Positions 35,351-44,689 of a stretch of 64,000 nt of DNA are shown here, in pieces; position 1 is the first letter of the stretch, and every line of letters begins with the position of its first letter. This DNA is from Salinispora tropica CNB-440 (GTDB lineage Bacteria > Actinomycetota > Actinomycetes > Mycobacteriales > Micromonosporaceae): the NCBI RefSeq assembly GCF_000016425.1, contig NC_009380.1, forward strand, positions 3,290,144 through 3,354,143, in the 5' to 3' direction. Both the position numbers and the translations under genes were made by a program. The notes beneath the pieces were generated by a model that worked only from the letters and a program-made list of their open reading frames with translations, did not search any database and was not told the DNA's origin.

Positions 35351-36658
35351 GTGTCGTATCCCTCCCCCTCCCACTTGGCCGCGGCGCAGCATCGGGCTCT
35401 CGCCCTGCGCCACACCGGTGACCTGGCCGGCGCGCGTCGACTACTCACCGACACCGTGGAGTCGGGCCACCCGCCACCGTACGGCCCGGATCATCCCGAG
35501 GTGTTGAAGGCCGCGCACCTCCTGGCACGACTACACCGGGAGGCCGGCGACCCGAGCGCCGCCCGCCGGGTGTTGGAGGAGGCGCTCGCGGCGGGCGAGC
35601 GCCTCCGGTCGGACGCCGACCCCCTGCTGCTGGCGCTCGTCTTCGAGCTGGCCTCCGTGGCGGACGAACTCGGCAACCGACACGAGGCCCGCCGTAACTT
35701 CCGCCGGATCGTGACCGCCGGGCCGGCAGCGCTCGGGGCCGACCATTCGTCGGTCCGCGCGGCGTGGGCCTACCTCAACGAGGCCAATCTGACCGACGGC
35801 TCGTCCGGTACGCCGGGTCCTGTGCTCCCCGGCCAGTACGATTCGGGGCGCCCGGGGGCCGGGACGGTCGCGGCGCCAACCGCGGACGGTCGACTGGCGC
35901 AGACATCGACTCCACCGAACACCGCGCCAGCATCGCCAGGCCCTGGGCCAGCATCGCCGGGTCCGTCTCCCGACAGTGCCGGCCACGCGGCGCCGCACCG
36001 GCCGGCGGTCGGCCCGGTACCGGACGGGCACGGCGACGGTGGACGACCCCGACCGGGCCGACCCCGGGGGTCGGGATCCACCCACGGCTCCTTCGGCACC
36101 CGCCCCGCGCCTGGAGCCCCCGCCAGTGGCCCCACGCCAAACTCGCCGCGGATGACTGATGACACCGTTGTCGGCCTGCTGCCTCCCGCGTACCGGGGAC
36201 GGGAGCCGGAGCGGCGCAGCCGGAACCGGACGGCGGTGGTCGCGGTGCTCGTCGCGGCGGGGGTGGCCGCGGTGGCGGTCGCCGGAGCGGGCGTGGTGGT
36301 GCTTCTTCGGGGAGCCCCGGCTTCTTCTCCTACGTCGGACACGTCGAGGGCGTCGGCGACGGGGGCGCCGAGCGGAGTGCCGAGCGAGGCGCCGCCGACG
36401 GACCTTAGTTTGCGGGACGACTCAACCTCGGTCACTCTCACCTGGACGGACCCGTCCGGCGGTACCGTTCCGTTCGTGGTGGCCGCTGGTCGGGCGGGGC
36501 AGCAGCTGGCGCCGAAGGATCGGGTGGATCCGGGGCGGACCAGCTACACGATCAATGGTTTGAGTGCCGAGGTGGACTACTGCTTCACGGTGCTGGCGGT
36601 GTACTCGGCGGAGACGATCACCACGTCTGGGCAGGTGTGCACCAATCGCGAGCAATAG
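35351..36658 (+). CDS. TPR-TM-FN3 protein
   Basis: A 435-residue protein starting at GTG 35351. Residues 1-140 are tetratricopeptide-like helices (AAQHRALALRHTGDLAGARR; EVLKAAHLLARLHREAGDPS; ALVFELASVADELGNRHEAR). Then comes a 150-residue Pro/Gly/Ala-rich linker, one TM helix at about 292-318 (AVVAVLVAAGVAAVAVAGAG), and an outside fibronectin type III domain (about 345-435; SVTLTWTDPSGGTVPFVVAA, SYTINGLSAEVDYCFTVLAV). The topology is cytoplasmic TPR with external FN3. It precedes, by 150 bases, the large FN3 gene and its MoxR/DUF58/transglutaminase operon, so it is probably a partner at the envelope. Confidence 0.8.
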   Translation: MSYPSPSHLAAAQHRALALRHTGDLAGARRLLTDTVESGHPPPYGPDHPEVLKAAHLLARLHREAGDPSAARRVLEEALAAGERLRSDADPLLLALVFELASVADELGNRHEARRNFRRIVTAGPAALGADHSSVRAAWAYLNEANLTDGSSGTPGPVLPGQYDSGRPGAGTVAAPTADGRLAQTSTPPNTAPASPGPGPASPGPSPDSAGHAAPHRPAVGPVPDGHGDGGRPRPGRPRGSGSTHGSFGTRPAPGAPASGPTPNSPRMTDDTVVGLLPPAYRGREPERRSRNRTAVVAVLVAAGVAAVAVAGAGVVVLLRGAPASSPTSDTSRASATGAPSGVPSEAPPTDLSLRDDSTSVTLTWTDPSGGTVPFVVAAGRAGQQLAPKDRVDPGRTSYTINGLSAEVDYCFTVLAVYSAETITTSGQVCTNREQ

Positions 36659-36806
36659 ATTGCCGGACCGTACGCTGCGTGCACATCGGTGGACGGTACG
36701 GGTTCCCTCGCTGTTGCACAGCCAAATATGATGGCACCCGACTTCCGGGAGGGCCGCCGTCTTCGGACCCGTCACCTGCTCAAACGATACGGGGAGGCAA
36801 CTGGTT

Positions 36807-39401
36807 GTGGCCACCGTCGATGATGTCGTGACTCCGCGCCGCCGGTTTCGCGGTGGGCTGGTCACCATCGCCACTGTGACGGCGCTGCTGGCCGCAATGG
36901 GGCTCACTGTGCTCGGGGTGGGTACCGCTGACAATGCGGTGGCCACCTTCGACGCCAGTTCCTGGTTGTGGAGCAGTGCCCGAGGTGAGTTGGCTCGGGT
37001 CAACGGGGTGACGGCGCGGGTGGACACCCGGCTGGAGGTTCCGGGTGCGCGACAGCATCCGGTACAGGTCGCCCAGACCGACCGGCTGCTCGTTCTGCGG
37101 GATCTGAGCACGGGCCGGGTCAGCTCGTTGGATCTCGCCACATTGCGGATCCTCGCGACCTCCCCCACCACGCCCGGTCTCGGGGTGAACGTCGTGCTGC
37201 ACGAGGAGGCGGCGTTCGTCGTGGACGCGGTGCAGGGTGTCGTCCGGCAGCTCGACCCGCGATCGCTGACACCGGTCGGCAAGTCGGTCCACTTTCCCCC
37301 GGGCATCACCGGCGGTTCCTTTGATGGTGCGGGTCGGTTGTGGATCGCCGTGCCGAGTGAGGGGACCGTCTCGGCGATCAGCGCTGCGCCGCTGGCGTCG
37401 CTGTCGGCCTTCCCTGAGGGGGGCCTGGGCCCGGAGCTGATCGAGACGTACGACGTGACCGAGCCGCATCACGAGTTGATGGTTTCCACTCTGGATGATG
37501 GGGTGGCGGTTCTCGACCGCACGGCGGGTTCACTGATCATGGTGCGCCAGGGGGACGTGACGCAGACGCCGCTGGCGACCTCCGCACCGGCGGTGCTGCC
37601 CGCCCGCACCAACGGGTCAGCGGTGCCGGTGACGGTGCCGTCGCAACGGCAGGTGTACGTGGTTACCGACGGGGTGGTGACGAACTTCACGGTGCCCGGC
37701 GATGGGGGCGACCTCAGCCCGGCGGTGTCGTGGGCGGGCCGGTTCTACTGTGCCGACGAGGCCACCGGCACCGTCTACGTGCTCGACGACTCCGGCCGGA
37801 TGGTCGATTCGATGTCCGGCGCGCCGGCTGGTCCGCTTGAGCTGGAGGTTCGGGAGAACCACCTGTTCATCAACGCTCCGGACTCGTCGACCGCCCAGGT
37901 GGTGGACGACCGGCACCGGATGCGGGAGGTCGACAAGTACGCCAACGACGTGTTGGGGGGTGACCCACCACCCGTTCCCCCACCGCCACCCCCACCGAAG
38001 AAGCCGAAGGAGAGCCGGCCGGGTCCACCGCAGGCGGTCACCGCGGCGGCTGGTGATGCCCAGGCCCGGGTGAGCTGGCGAGCTGCCGCTTCCAACGGCG
38101 CCGACATCATCAAGTACGTGGTGAGTGGCGGTGGGCAGCGGGTCGAGGTCGGCGCCAACCAGCGGGCGGTGGAAGTCAAGGGGCTGACCAACGGGGAGAC
38201 GTACGCGTTCTCCGTGTTCGCGGTCAACGCCAAGGGGGACGGTCCGGCTAGGAGCAGTAACCCGGTGACGCCGACGGCGGAGGTGCCGGATCCGCCGGCG
38301 AGCGCGAGCGCCGAGGCGCGCCCGGACGGGACGGTCGCGGTGCGCTGGCCGGCGGCGGATGGGCAGGGCAACACGATCGCCCGGTACGTGGTGACGGCCA
38401 CCTCGGCCGGCACGAACTCCCTGGCCGGGGAGGCGACTGGGACGGAGCTGGTGGTGCCGGCGGGCGAGTTGGAGTTCGGCCGGCAGTACGCGTTCTCGGT
38501 CGTCGCGGTCAATGACAAGGGCGCTGGATCGGAGGCCTCGCCGGTGAGTAACACGGTGGTGCCGCACGCGCCGCCGGGGAAGCCGGTGGAACCACAGGCC
38601 ACGACGGTGGCGGATCAGCCGGGGACGGTCGCGGTGCAGTGGGGGCCGGCAGCGGCGAATGGCCGGCCGGTGACCGCGTACCTGGTGGTCGTGGGTGGTC
38701 AGCAGATCGAGGTGACCGACACTCGGACGACGGTCAGCGGGCTGGGTGACGGGCAGCAGGTAACGGTCAGGGTGCGGGCGGTCAACGAGGCTGGGCCGGG
38801 GCCGGAGGCGACGGTCACCGCGCGGACCGTGGCCGCGCCGCGGGTGACGGTGACCGGTTCGTCAGCGACCGCCACGGCGGTGACGGTGAACTTTACTGTG
38901 GACGCGGGTGGTGGCAAGGCAACCTGTGTGTTGAGCACCGGCGGCAAGCCGGCGAAGTCCGGCCCGTGTTCCCGGATCACGTTGTCCGGCCTGACGCCGA
39001 GCACGGCATACACGTTCACGGTGACGGCGACGAACGCGGCCGGCCCGGGCAGCGCGACCCGAGCGCAGTCGACCGCGGTGCTGTACGGGACGGCGACCTG
39101 CAACAACGGCGACTCCGGGGACGAGGCGACGTATTGTGACGCCGACGTAGACGGCCGCAACGGCAACGAGGTCTTCGCGACGCCGTGGCAGGACAACCGG
39201 CAGGTCGGGTGGGCCAAGCCGGGCACGCGGTTGAAGGCGTACTGCCGGCAGGCGGGTGAAGAGGTGTACGCCTACATCTACAACGGGGACAAGCGCAGCA
39301 CGTGGTGGGTGCAGGTCGACTACCAGGGGCGCAACTACATTCCGTGGGCCTGGCTGAACCTCGACGGTGGTGACGACATCAACGTCCTGCCGACCTGCTG
39401 A
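36807..39401 (+). CDS. Large secreted or anchored FN3 repeat protein
   Basis: An 864-residue protein from GTG 36807, with GGGAGG upstream. A short basic cytoplasmic tail and one hydrophobic segment (about residues 18-42) anchor or export it. Residues 60-380 look like a beta-propeller (LLVLRDLSTGRVSSLDLATL; VLDRTAGSLIMVRQG; VYVLDDSGRMVDSM). A Pro-rich linker (VPPPPPPPKK, about residue 387) leads to three clear fibronectin type III domains (about 405-675) and a weaker fourth. A C-terminal region of about 95 residues has Cys and Trp (ATCNNGDSGDEATYCDADVD; YIPWAWLNLDGGDDINVLPT). It is the likely surface client of the MoxR/DUF58/transglutaminase genes that follow. Confidence 0.8.
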   Translation: MATVDDVVTPRRRFRGGLVTIATVTALLAAMGLTVLGVGTADNAVATFDASSWLWSSARGELARVNGVTARVDTRLEVPGARQHPVQVAQTDRLLVLRDLSTGRVSSLDLATLRILATSPTTPGLGVNVVLHEEAAFVVDAVQGVVRQLDPRSLTPVGKSVHFPPGITGGSFDGAGRLWIAVPSEGTVSAISAAPLASLSAFPEGGLGPELIETYDVTEPHHELMVSTLDDGVAVLDRTAGSLIMVRQGDVTQTPLATSAPAVLPARTNGSAVPVTVPSQRQVYVVTDGVVTNFTVPGDGGDLSPAVSWAGRFYCADEATGTVYVLDDSGRMVDSMSGAPAGPLELEVRENHLFINAPDSSTAQVVDDRHRMREVDKYANDVLGGDPPPVPPPPPPPKKPKESRPGPPQAVTAAAGDAQARVSWRAAASNGADIIKYVVSGGGQRVEVGANQRAVEVKGLTNGETYAFSVFAVNAKGDGPARSSNPVTPTAEVPDPPASASAEARPDGTVAVRWPAADGQGNTIARYVVTATSAGTNSLAGEATGTELVVPAGELEFGRQYAFSVVAVNDKGAGSEASPVSNTVVPHAPPGKPVEPQATTVADQPGTVAVQWGPAAANGRPVTAYLVVVGGQQIEVTDTRTTVSGLGDGQQVTVRVRAVNEAGPGPEATVTARTVAAPRVTVTGSSATATAVTVNFTVDAGGGKATCVLSTGGKPAKSGPCSRITLSGLTPSTAYTFTVTATNAAGPGSATRAQSTAVLYGTATCNNGDSGDEATYCDADVDGRNGNEVFATPWQDNRQVGWAKPGTRLKAYCRQAGEEVYAYIYNGDKRSTWWVQVDYQGRNYIPWAWLNLDGGDDINVLPTC

Positions 39402-39427
39402 CCCGACGCCAGGCAAGGAGCACCAGC

Positions 39428-40423
39428 GTGAGTTCCCCCGAGCTGCTCAGCCAGTCGGAGGTGCAGGGCTTCGCCGCCCTCGCCGCCCGGCTGGCCGAGA
39501 ACATCAACGCGGTCGTCCTGGGCAAGCCGGAGGTGGTCCGGTTGGCCCTGACCGCTCTCTTCGCGCAGGGTCACGTGCTGCTGGAGGATGTGCCGGGGGT
39601 CGGCAAGACGACGCTGGCCCGGGCTGTCGCCGCTACGGTGCAGGGCCAGTGGCGGCGGATCCAGTTCACCCCGGACCTGCTGCCGTCGGATGTGTCCGGG
39701 GTGACGATCTACAACCAGGCCACTCGGGAGTTCGAGTTTCATCCGGGGCCGGTCTTCGCCAACATCGTCATCGCCGACGAGATCAACCGGGCCTCGCCGA
39801 AGACCCAGTCGGCACTGCTGGAGGTGATGGAGGAGCGCACGGTGACGGTGGACGGGGTGCGGCATCCCGTTCCGCAGCCGTTCCTGGTGGTGGCGACGCA
39901 GAACCCGGTGGAGATGGACGGCACATACCGGCTGCCGGAGGCGCAGTTGGACCGGTTCCTGGTGAAGTTGTCGGTCGGCTACCCGGATGAGGCGGTCGAG
40001 GTGGAGGTGCTGCGGGGTGCGACGGCGCGTTCCCCCGAGGCGCTGACCCCGGTCACGGACACCGCGACGGTCGAGGGAATGGTGCAGATGGCTCGCCGGG
40101 TGCACATCGCCGAGCCGTTGTACGCGTACGCGGTGCGGATCGCCGCGGCGACCCGGGACCATCGGCAGGTCCGGGTGGGAGTGAGCCCGCGTGGGGTGAT
40201 CGCGTTGACGCGGGCGGCCTGCGCGTACGCGCTGATCGACGGACGGGGTTGGATCATGCCGGAGGATTTGAAGCTGCTGGCTGAGCCCGTCTTCGCGCAT
40301 CGGCTGCTCCTGACTCCGGACGCGCAGGTGCGGGGGGTGACCTCGACGGAGGTGCTGCGCCAGGCCGTCGCCTCGGTGCCGGTGCCGCTCCCGTCTGGGC
40401 AGGCCGCTACGGTCCGCGGCTGA
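39428..40423 (+). CDS. MoxR-type AAA+ ATPase
   Basis: A 331-residue ATPase starting at GTG 39428, preceded by AAGGAG. Walker A is GVGKTTLARA (about 57-66), Walker B is IVIADEINRASPKTQSALLE, sensor 1 is VVATQNPVEMDGTYRLPEAQ, and an arginine finger follows in LDRFLVKL. This is the common MoxR proper subfamily that works with a DUF58 (VWA-like) partner, encoded three bases downstream. In this operon it probably remodels or delivers the FN3 or transglutaminase proteins at the membrane. That role is inferred from gene order. It is clearly different from the YehL-like MoxR at 6.3-7.4 kb. Confidence 0.93.
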   Translation: MSSPELLSQSEVQGFAALAARLAENINAVVLGKPEVVRLALTALFAQGHVLLEDVPGVGKTTLARAVAATVQGQWRRIQFTPDLLPSDVSGVTIYNQATREFEFHPGPVFANIVIADEINRASPKTQSALLEVMEERTVTVDGVRHPVPQPFLVVATQNPVEMDGTYRLPEAQLDRFLVKLSVGYPDEAVEVEVLRGATARSPEALTPVTDTATVEGMVQMARRVHIAEPLYAYAVRIAAATRDHRQVRVGVSPRGVIALTRAACAYALIDGRGWIMPEDLKLLAEPVFAHRLLLTPDAQVRGVTSTEVLRQAVASVPVPLPSGQAATVRG

Positions 40424-40426
40424 GCG

Positions 40427-41590
40427 GTGGGGGTCACCGCCCGGGGGATCGGGTTGTTTGTCGCTGCCGCTGCCCTGCTGGCGGCGGGCTTCCGGTTCGC
40501 GTACCCGGAGTTGGCGCTGCTGGGCGCGGCGGGGGCGACCGCGGGCGGCTACGCGTTGGCCGTTGCCGCGTGGCGGCCCCGGTTGGCGGTGGTCCGCCGG
40601 GCCGAGCCGGATCGGGTGGGGCGCGGTGAGCCGGCGACGATGACGGTGACCGTGCACAACAGTGGCCGGCTTCGGTCGGCGAACCTGGTCGCCGAGGACC
40701 GCTGTGGTGGGGTGCCGGTGCCGGTGCCGGTGTTGCGGCTGCGACCGGGGAAGGACACCACGGCCCGGTACGACGTGCCGACGACTCGCCGGGGTGTGGT
40801 GCCGGTGGGGCCGCTACGGGTGACCCGGCGTGACCCGCTGGGTCTGGTGTCGCTGTCGCGCCCGTACGGCGAGACGGTGCCGGTGTGGGTACATCCGCGG
40901 GTCCATCCGCTGTCCGTGGTGCCCACCGGCGCGGGGCGCAGCCTGGACGGCCGGGTGGATTCCGTCCCGCATGGTTCGATCACCTTCGACTCACTGCGGG
41001 AGTACGTGGTCGGGGACGAGCTGCGCCGGGTGCACTGGCGGACCAGCGCGCGGGTGGGGGAGCTGATGGTCCGGGAGAACGTGGACACCAGCCTGCCTCG
41101 CCTGGTCGTGTTGCTGGACAACCGGGCGGTGGCTCATCCACAGCGGGTCGCCGGTCTGGCGGAGTCGTTCGAGGCGGCGTGTGAGGCGGCGGCGTCGGTG
41201 CTGACCGCCGCGTACCGGGCCGACCTGCCGGTGGTGCTGGTGCTGGTGGCCTCGGAGGAGGCGGTCAGCCCGGCGGGTGCGCCGGATTCCGAGGTGGTGG
41301 GCCCGCTGGACCGGCTCGCGGCGGCGGGACTCGGTGCCGACACCCTTGACGCCATGCTGACCCGGCTGCGGGGGGACCGCCTCGGCGACACGCTGATCGC
41401 GCTCACTGGCCCGGGCGGGCGGGAGACGCTCGGCCGGTTCGGTGCGCTGCGCGGCGCGTACCCGTCGGTGGTCGTCGGGGTTTTCGGGGCGGCGGAGCCG
41501 GCACAGCCGCCGGCAACCGGCATGGTGGTGATCGACGCGGCGGACGGGGCCGCGTTCGCCGCCGAGTGGGATCGAGTGCGGCGATGGTGA
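40427..41590 (+). CDS. DUF58 membrane protein
   Basis: A 387-residue protein from GTG 40427, three bases after the MoxR stop. Two TM helices lie at about 5-20 and 25-45. A beta-sandwich follows (ATMTVTVHNSGRLRSANLVA), then the DUF58 signature (DSLREYVVGDELRRVHWRTS, RVGELMVRENV) leading into a VWA-like fold (PRLVVLLDNRAVA). The MIDAS is degenerate (LLDNR instead of DxSxS), as usual in DUF58. MoxR/DUF58 pairs form chaperone systems for extracytoplasmic proteins. The stop at 41590 is overlapped by the start of the transglutaminase-like gene (ATGGTGA), indicating coupling. Confidence 0.9.
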   Translation: MGVTARGIGLFVAAAALLAAGFRFAYPELALLGAAGATAGGYALAVAAWRPRLAVVRRAEPDRVGRGEPATMTVTVHNSGRLRSANLVAEDRCGGVPVPVPVLRLRPGKDTTARYDVPTTRRGVVPVGPLRVTRRDPLGLVSLSRPYGETVPVWVHPRVHPLSVVPTGAGRSLDGRVDSVPHGSITFDSLREYVVGDELRRVHWRTSARVGELMVRENVDTSLPRLVVLLDNRAVAHPQRVAGLAESFEAACEAAASVLTAAYRADLPVVLVLVASEEAVSPAGAPDSEVVGPLDRLAAAGLGADTLDAMLTRLRGDRLGDTLIALTGPGGRETLGRFGALRGAYPSVVVGVFGAAEPAQPPATGMVVIDAADGAAFAAEWDRVRRW

Positions 41591-43893
41591 GGATGCCCGA
41601 ACGCGCCAGGAGCTCGCTCCTGACCTCGGATCTGCCGCTGGCGGTGGTGTTGGTCGTGCTGGTGGCGCTGGCCGGGGTCGTCCTCGGGCGGATGTACGCC
41701 GGGGGTCTGCTCACGCTTCTGGTAGCCGGTGCCGCGATCGGCTCGGTGCTGGTGAGTGTGGTCTGTCGGCGGTTGCCGTCGTGGCTGGTGGCCCCGCTGT
41801 CGGTCCTCGGCCTGGCGGCGTGGACGCTGTGGTCGTTGCGGCTTGCCGCCGACCGCGCCGACCTGTCCGGCCCGCTGGCGGAGATCACTGGCGAGGCCGC
41901 CCGCAACGGCATTCCCCGGCTGTTGACCGCGATGATTCCGGTTGAGCCGACGCCGGACACGGTCCTCGTTCCGGTGGTCGCCGCCTGGTTGGCCGGGTTG
42001 GCTGCCAGTGAGGTGACGTTGCGGGCAGGCCGGGTGCTGCTCGGGTACCTGCCCCCGGTGCTGCTCTATGCGGGCGCCGTATACCTGGTTGGGCCGAACG
42101 CCGAACCGGCGACACGGCCGACGCTGGTCTTCGTGACGGTGGCGGTGCTCGGGCTCGCCCTACCGGGACGTGTCCGGCCGGCCACGGCGGATCGGATGGC
42201 GGGGCTGCCGCCGAAGGCTCGCGCGGTGACGCGGATCCGGCTCGTCGGGGCGTCGACGGCCGGTGTGGCGGTCGTGGTGGCACTGGCGGTCCTGCTCGGT
42301 CCAGCGCTCGCCGGCATGATCGGAGGTCGGCCGGTCGACCCACGCCGCTATGTGGAGCCACCCCGGGTGGACTCGCTGGACGAGAGCCCGTTGATCCGCA
42401 TCTCGGGTTGGGCCCTGCACCCGGATCAGAAGCTGCTGGACGTGACGACCCAGTCGACAGACGACGCGGACCCGACCGTAGCCCCGGCACGGATCCGGCT
42501 GGCGGTGCTCAGTGACTACGACGGGGTTACGTGGCAGGTCGGCGCGACATACCGCACCGCTGGCCGGATCCTCCCGGAGACGGCTGCCGCCCCGGGGAGC
42601 ATCGTGGAGACGGTACGCCAGGAGCTCACCGTCGCCGAGTTGACCGGGCGGTTGTTGCCGGCCATCGCCACCCCGCGGGAGGTAGCCGGGGCGCGGGTGG
42701 CGTACGACCCGGCGACCGGGACCCTGATTCACCCGGAAGGGCTGACCCCGGGGCTGCGGTACACCGTGACGTCCGCCCAGGAGCGGCCGGAGGTCAACCT
42801 GCTGGCCATGGCGGATGTGCCGGCCGGCGCGGAGGTGGCTCGGGTGCTGCGGGTGGCCGACGGGGTACCGGAGTCGCTGCGCCAGCTGGCGGAGCAGCTC
42901 AGCGAGTCGGCCGGTGCTCCGTACACACGGGCTGCCGCCGTGGAGCAGTTCCTCGCCGAGCACTACCTGCTGGTCCCGGACGCGCCGAGTGGGCACGCGT
43001 ACCCGAATCTGGAGTTCTTCCTGTTCGGCCCGCGCAACGCGGGTGGGCAGCGGGGCACGTCGGAGCAGTTCGCGGCGGCGTTCGCGGTGCTGGGCCGGCT
43101 GGTGGGGCTGCCGACCCGGGTGGTGGTCGGTTTCCGGCCGTCGGGTGACGGGCCGGTGCGGGCCGGGGATGCGTACGCCTGGCCGGAGGTGTTGTTCGAC
43201 GGGCTGGGCTGGATACCGTTTGATCCCCTGCCCCAGCCGGACACCGAGCCCCGGCCGGTCGAGGAGGCGTTGCGTCCGCCACCCGAGGAGCCGCCGGAGC
43301 CGGAGCCGGAGCCGAGCGCGGAGCCGGCGGTCACTCCACAGGCCTCGGGCGCATCGGACGGCCCGGCGGATGCCGGCGACGGGCCACCGTCGGTGCTGCT
43401 GGTGGCTGGTGCCGCCGTCGGGGGTGGGCTTGTCCTGGTGGCGATGCTGCTGCTGACGTTGCTGTGGCTACGCCGGGCGCTGAGCCGGGGCCGGCTGGAG
43501 CGGGGCCCCCCGGGCGAGCGGGTGGGCGGTGCCTGGCGGGAGGTGACCGACGCGCTGCGGCTCGCCGGGCACCCGGCCACCGGTGATCTGGCCGCCACCG
43601 AGGTCGCCGTGGTGGCGCGCGACGTGTTGGCGAGTGCCCACGGGGCCGGTGGTGAGCCGGCGCCGGTCGCGGCGGTGGGGGTCACGGAGTTGGCGGACCT
43701 GCTCAACCGGGTGGCCTTCGCCCCGGGCACGATCACTGATCAGCAGGCGGAGCGGGCCGCTGCGATCGCCCGGGCGTATGTGGCGGCGCTGCGGGGGGCC
43801 CGTCCCTGGTGGCGCCGTCTGCTGTGGCCGGTCCACCCTGGTCCGCTGGGTCGGGACCGGGCGGATCGGCGCCGGCGGAACGCGCGGGCCTGA
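41584..43893 (+). CDS. TgpA-like transglutaminase-domain membrane protein, active site substituted
   Basis: A 769-residue protein from ATG 41584; a GTG at 41566 is possible. The N-terminal 240 residues have about six TM helices, as in TgpA. An extracytoplasmic transglutaminase-core domain follows. The segment that normally carries the catalytic Cys reads GTSEQFAAAFAVLGR, with Ser493 in the Cys place. The His segment reads DAYAWPEVLF, with Tyr531. Asp547 (IPFDPLPQ) is kept. A Pro/Glu linker, a further TM helix (about 605-630) and a helical DUF4129-type cytoplasmic tail (LLNRVAFAPGTITDQQAERA) end the protein. The fold call is good, but the triad is not intact, so it may be a binding domain. Confidence 0.82.
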   Translation: MVRMPERARSSLLTSDLPLAVVLVVLVALAGVVLGRMYAGGLLTLLVAGAAIGSVLVSVVCRRLPSWLVAPLSVLGLAAWTLWSLRLAADRADLSGPLAEITGEAARNGIPRLLTAMIPVEPTPDTVLVPVVAAWLAGLAASEVTLRAGRVLLGYLPPVLLYAGAVYLVGPNAEPATRPTLVFVTVAVLGLALPGRVRPATADRMAGLPPKARAVTRIRLVGASTAGVAVVVALAVLLGPALAGMIGGRPVDPRRYVEPPRVDSLDESPLIRISGWALHPDQKLLDVTTQSTDDADPTVAPARIRLAVLSDYDGVTWQVGATYRTAGRILPETAAAPGSIVETVRQELTVAELTGRLLPAIATPREVAGARVAYDPATGTLIHPEGLTPGLRYTVTSAQERPEVNLLAMADVPAGAEVARVLRVADGVPESLRQLAEQLSESAGAPYTRAAAVEQFLAEHYLLVPDAPSGHAYPNLEFFLFGPRNAGGQRGTSEQFAAAFAVLGRLVGLPTRVVVGFRPSGDGPVRAGDAYAWPEVLFDGLGWIPFDPLPQPDTEPRPVEEALRPPPEEPPEPEPEPSAEPAVTPQASGASDGPADAGDGPPSVLLVAGAAVGGGLVLVAMLLLTLLWLRRALSRGRLERGPPGERVGGAWREVTDALRLAGHPATGDLAATEVAVVARDVLASAHGAGGEPAPVAAVGVTELADLLNRVAFAPGTITDQQAERAAAIARAYVAALRGARPWWRRLLWPVHPGPLGRDRADRRRRNARA

Positions 43894-44689
43894 CGGTCGT
43901 CCCGGTCAGCCGGCGAACGAGTTTACGCAGCCCGGCCTGCCAGCCGTCGGGATCCTCGGCGCGTCGGCGGGCGTACTCGGCGACCTCCGGGTGCGGCAGG
44001 ATCAGGAACCGTTCCTCGGCAAGCCCGGTGACCACCGCGGCGGCCACCTGGTCCGGGGTGAGCACCGTGCCGGAGGCGGCGACGACCCGCGCTGCCAGGT
44101 GCCCCGCGGCCAGTCCTTCGGAGAGCATCGGGGTGTCCACGCCCTGCGGGCAGAGCGCACTGACCCGGATACCCCGATCTCGGTAGGTGATGGCGAGCCA
44201 TTCGGCGAAGGCGACCGCGGCATGCTTCGTGGCCGCGTAGGGCGCGTCCCCCACCGAGGTCAGCACACCCGCTGCTGAGCAGGTCATGAGCAGGTGCCCG
44301 GAACCGTGGGCGAGCATCGCCGGCAGCACCGCCCGGGCGGTGTAGACGTGGGAGAGCACGTTGACCCGCCAGGCCCGATCCCAGTCGGCGTCCGGGGCGG
44401 CCACTCCCCCACCGGTGGCCACGCCAGCGTTGGCGCAGAACAGGTCGATGCGCCCGTAGCGCCGCTCGGTCTCGGCGACCAGCGCGTGGACCTGCTCCTC
44501 GTCGGTGACGTCCACACCGACAGGCTGGGCGAGGGGGCCGACCGCGTCGGCGACCGCGCGGGCGGCCCCGGCGTCCAGGTCAGCCACCACCACGGCCGCC
44601 GCTCCCTCCGCCGCGAACCGGCGGGCCAGCGCGGACCCGATCCCCCCGGCCCCACCGGTGATCACCGCCACCCGGTCGGTGAGGTTCAT
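43733..44689 (-). CDS. Short-chain dehydrogenase/reductase
   Basis: A 318-residue SDR from ATG 44689. The cofactor motif is TGGAGGIG near the N-terminus, with D in the NAD-type acidic position (VVVADLDAG), then NAG (LFCANAGV), catalytic Ser (MTCSAAGV), and YAATK with Tyr and Lys. The substrate is unknown. The last 60 residues are Pro/Gly-rich, lie past the normal SDR end (VRRLTGT) and overlap the 3' end of the transglutaminase-like gene on the other strand by 161 bases. The start is coupled by ATGA to the LLM oxidoreductase upstream, which suggests a joint redox step. Confidence 0.88.
   Translation of the reverse strand: MNLTDRVAVITGGAGGIGSALARRFAAEGAAAVVVADLDAGAARAVADAVGPLAQPVGVDVTDEEQVHALVAETERRYGRIDLFCANAGVATGGGVAAPDADWDRAWRVNVLSHVYTARAVLPAMLAHGSGHLLMTCSAAGVLTSVGDAPYAATKHAAVAFAEWLAITYRDRGIRVSALCPQGVDTPMLSEGLAAGHLAARVVAASGTVLTPDQVAAAVVTGLAEERFLILPHPEVAEYARRRAEDPDGWQAGLRKLVRRLTGTTVRPARSAGADPPGPDPADQGGPATADGATRDGPPAAPPHTPGRSQRPAPPADQ

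Noticed and set aside
39335..40657. 440-codon minus-strand frame antisense to MoxR and DUF58
   Set aside because: No domain content; the plus-strand MoxR has full Walker motifs.
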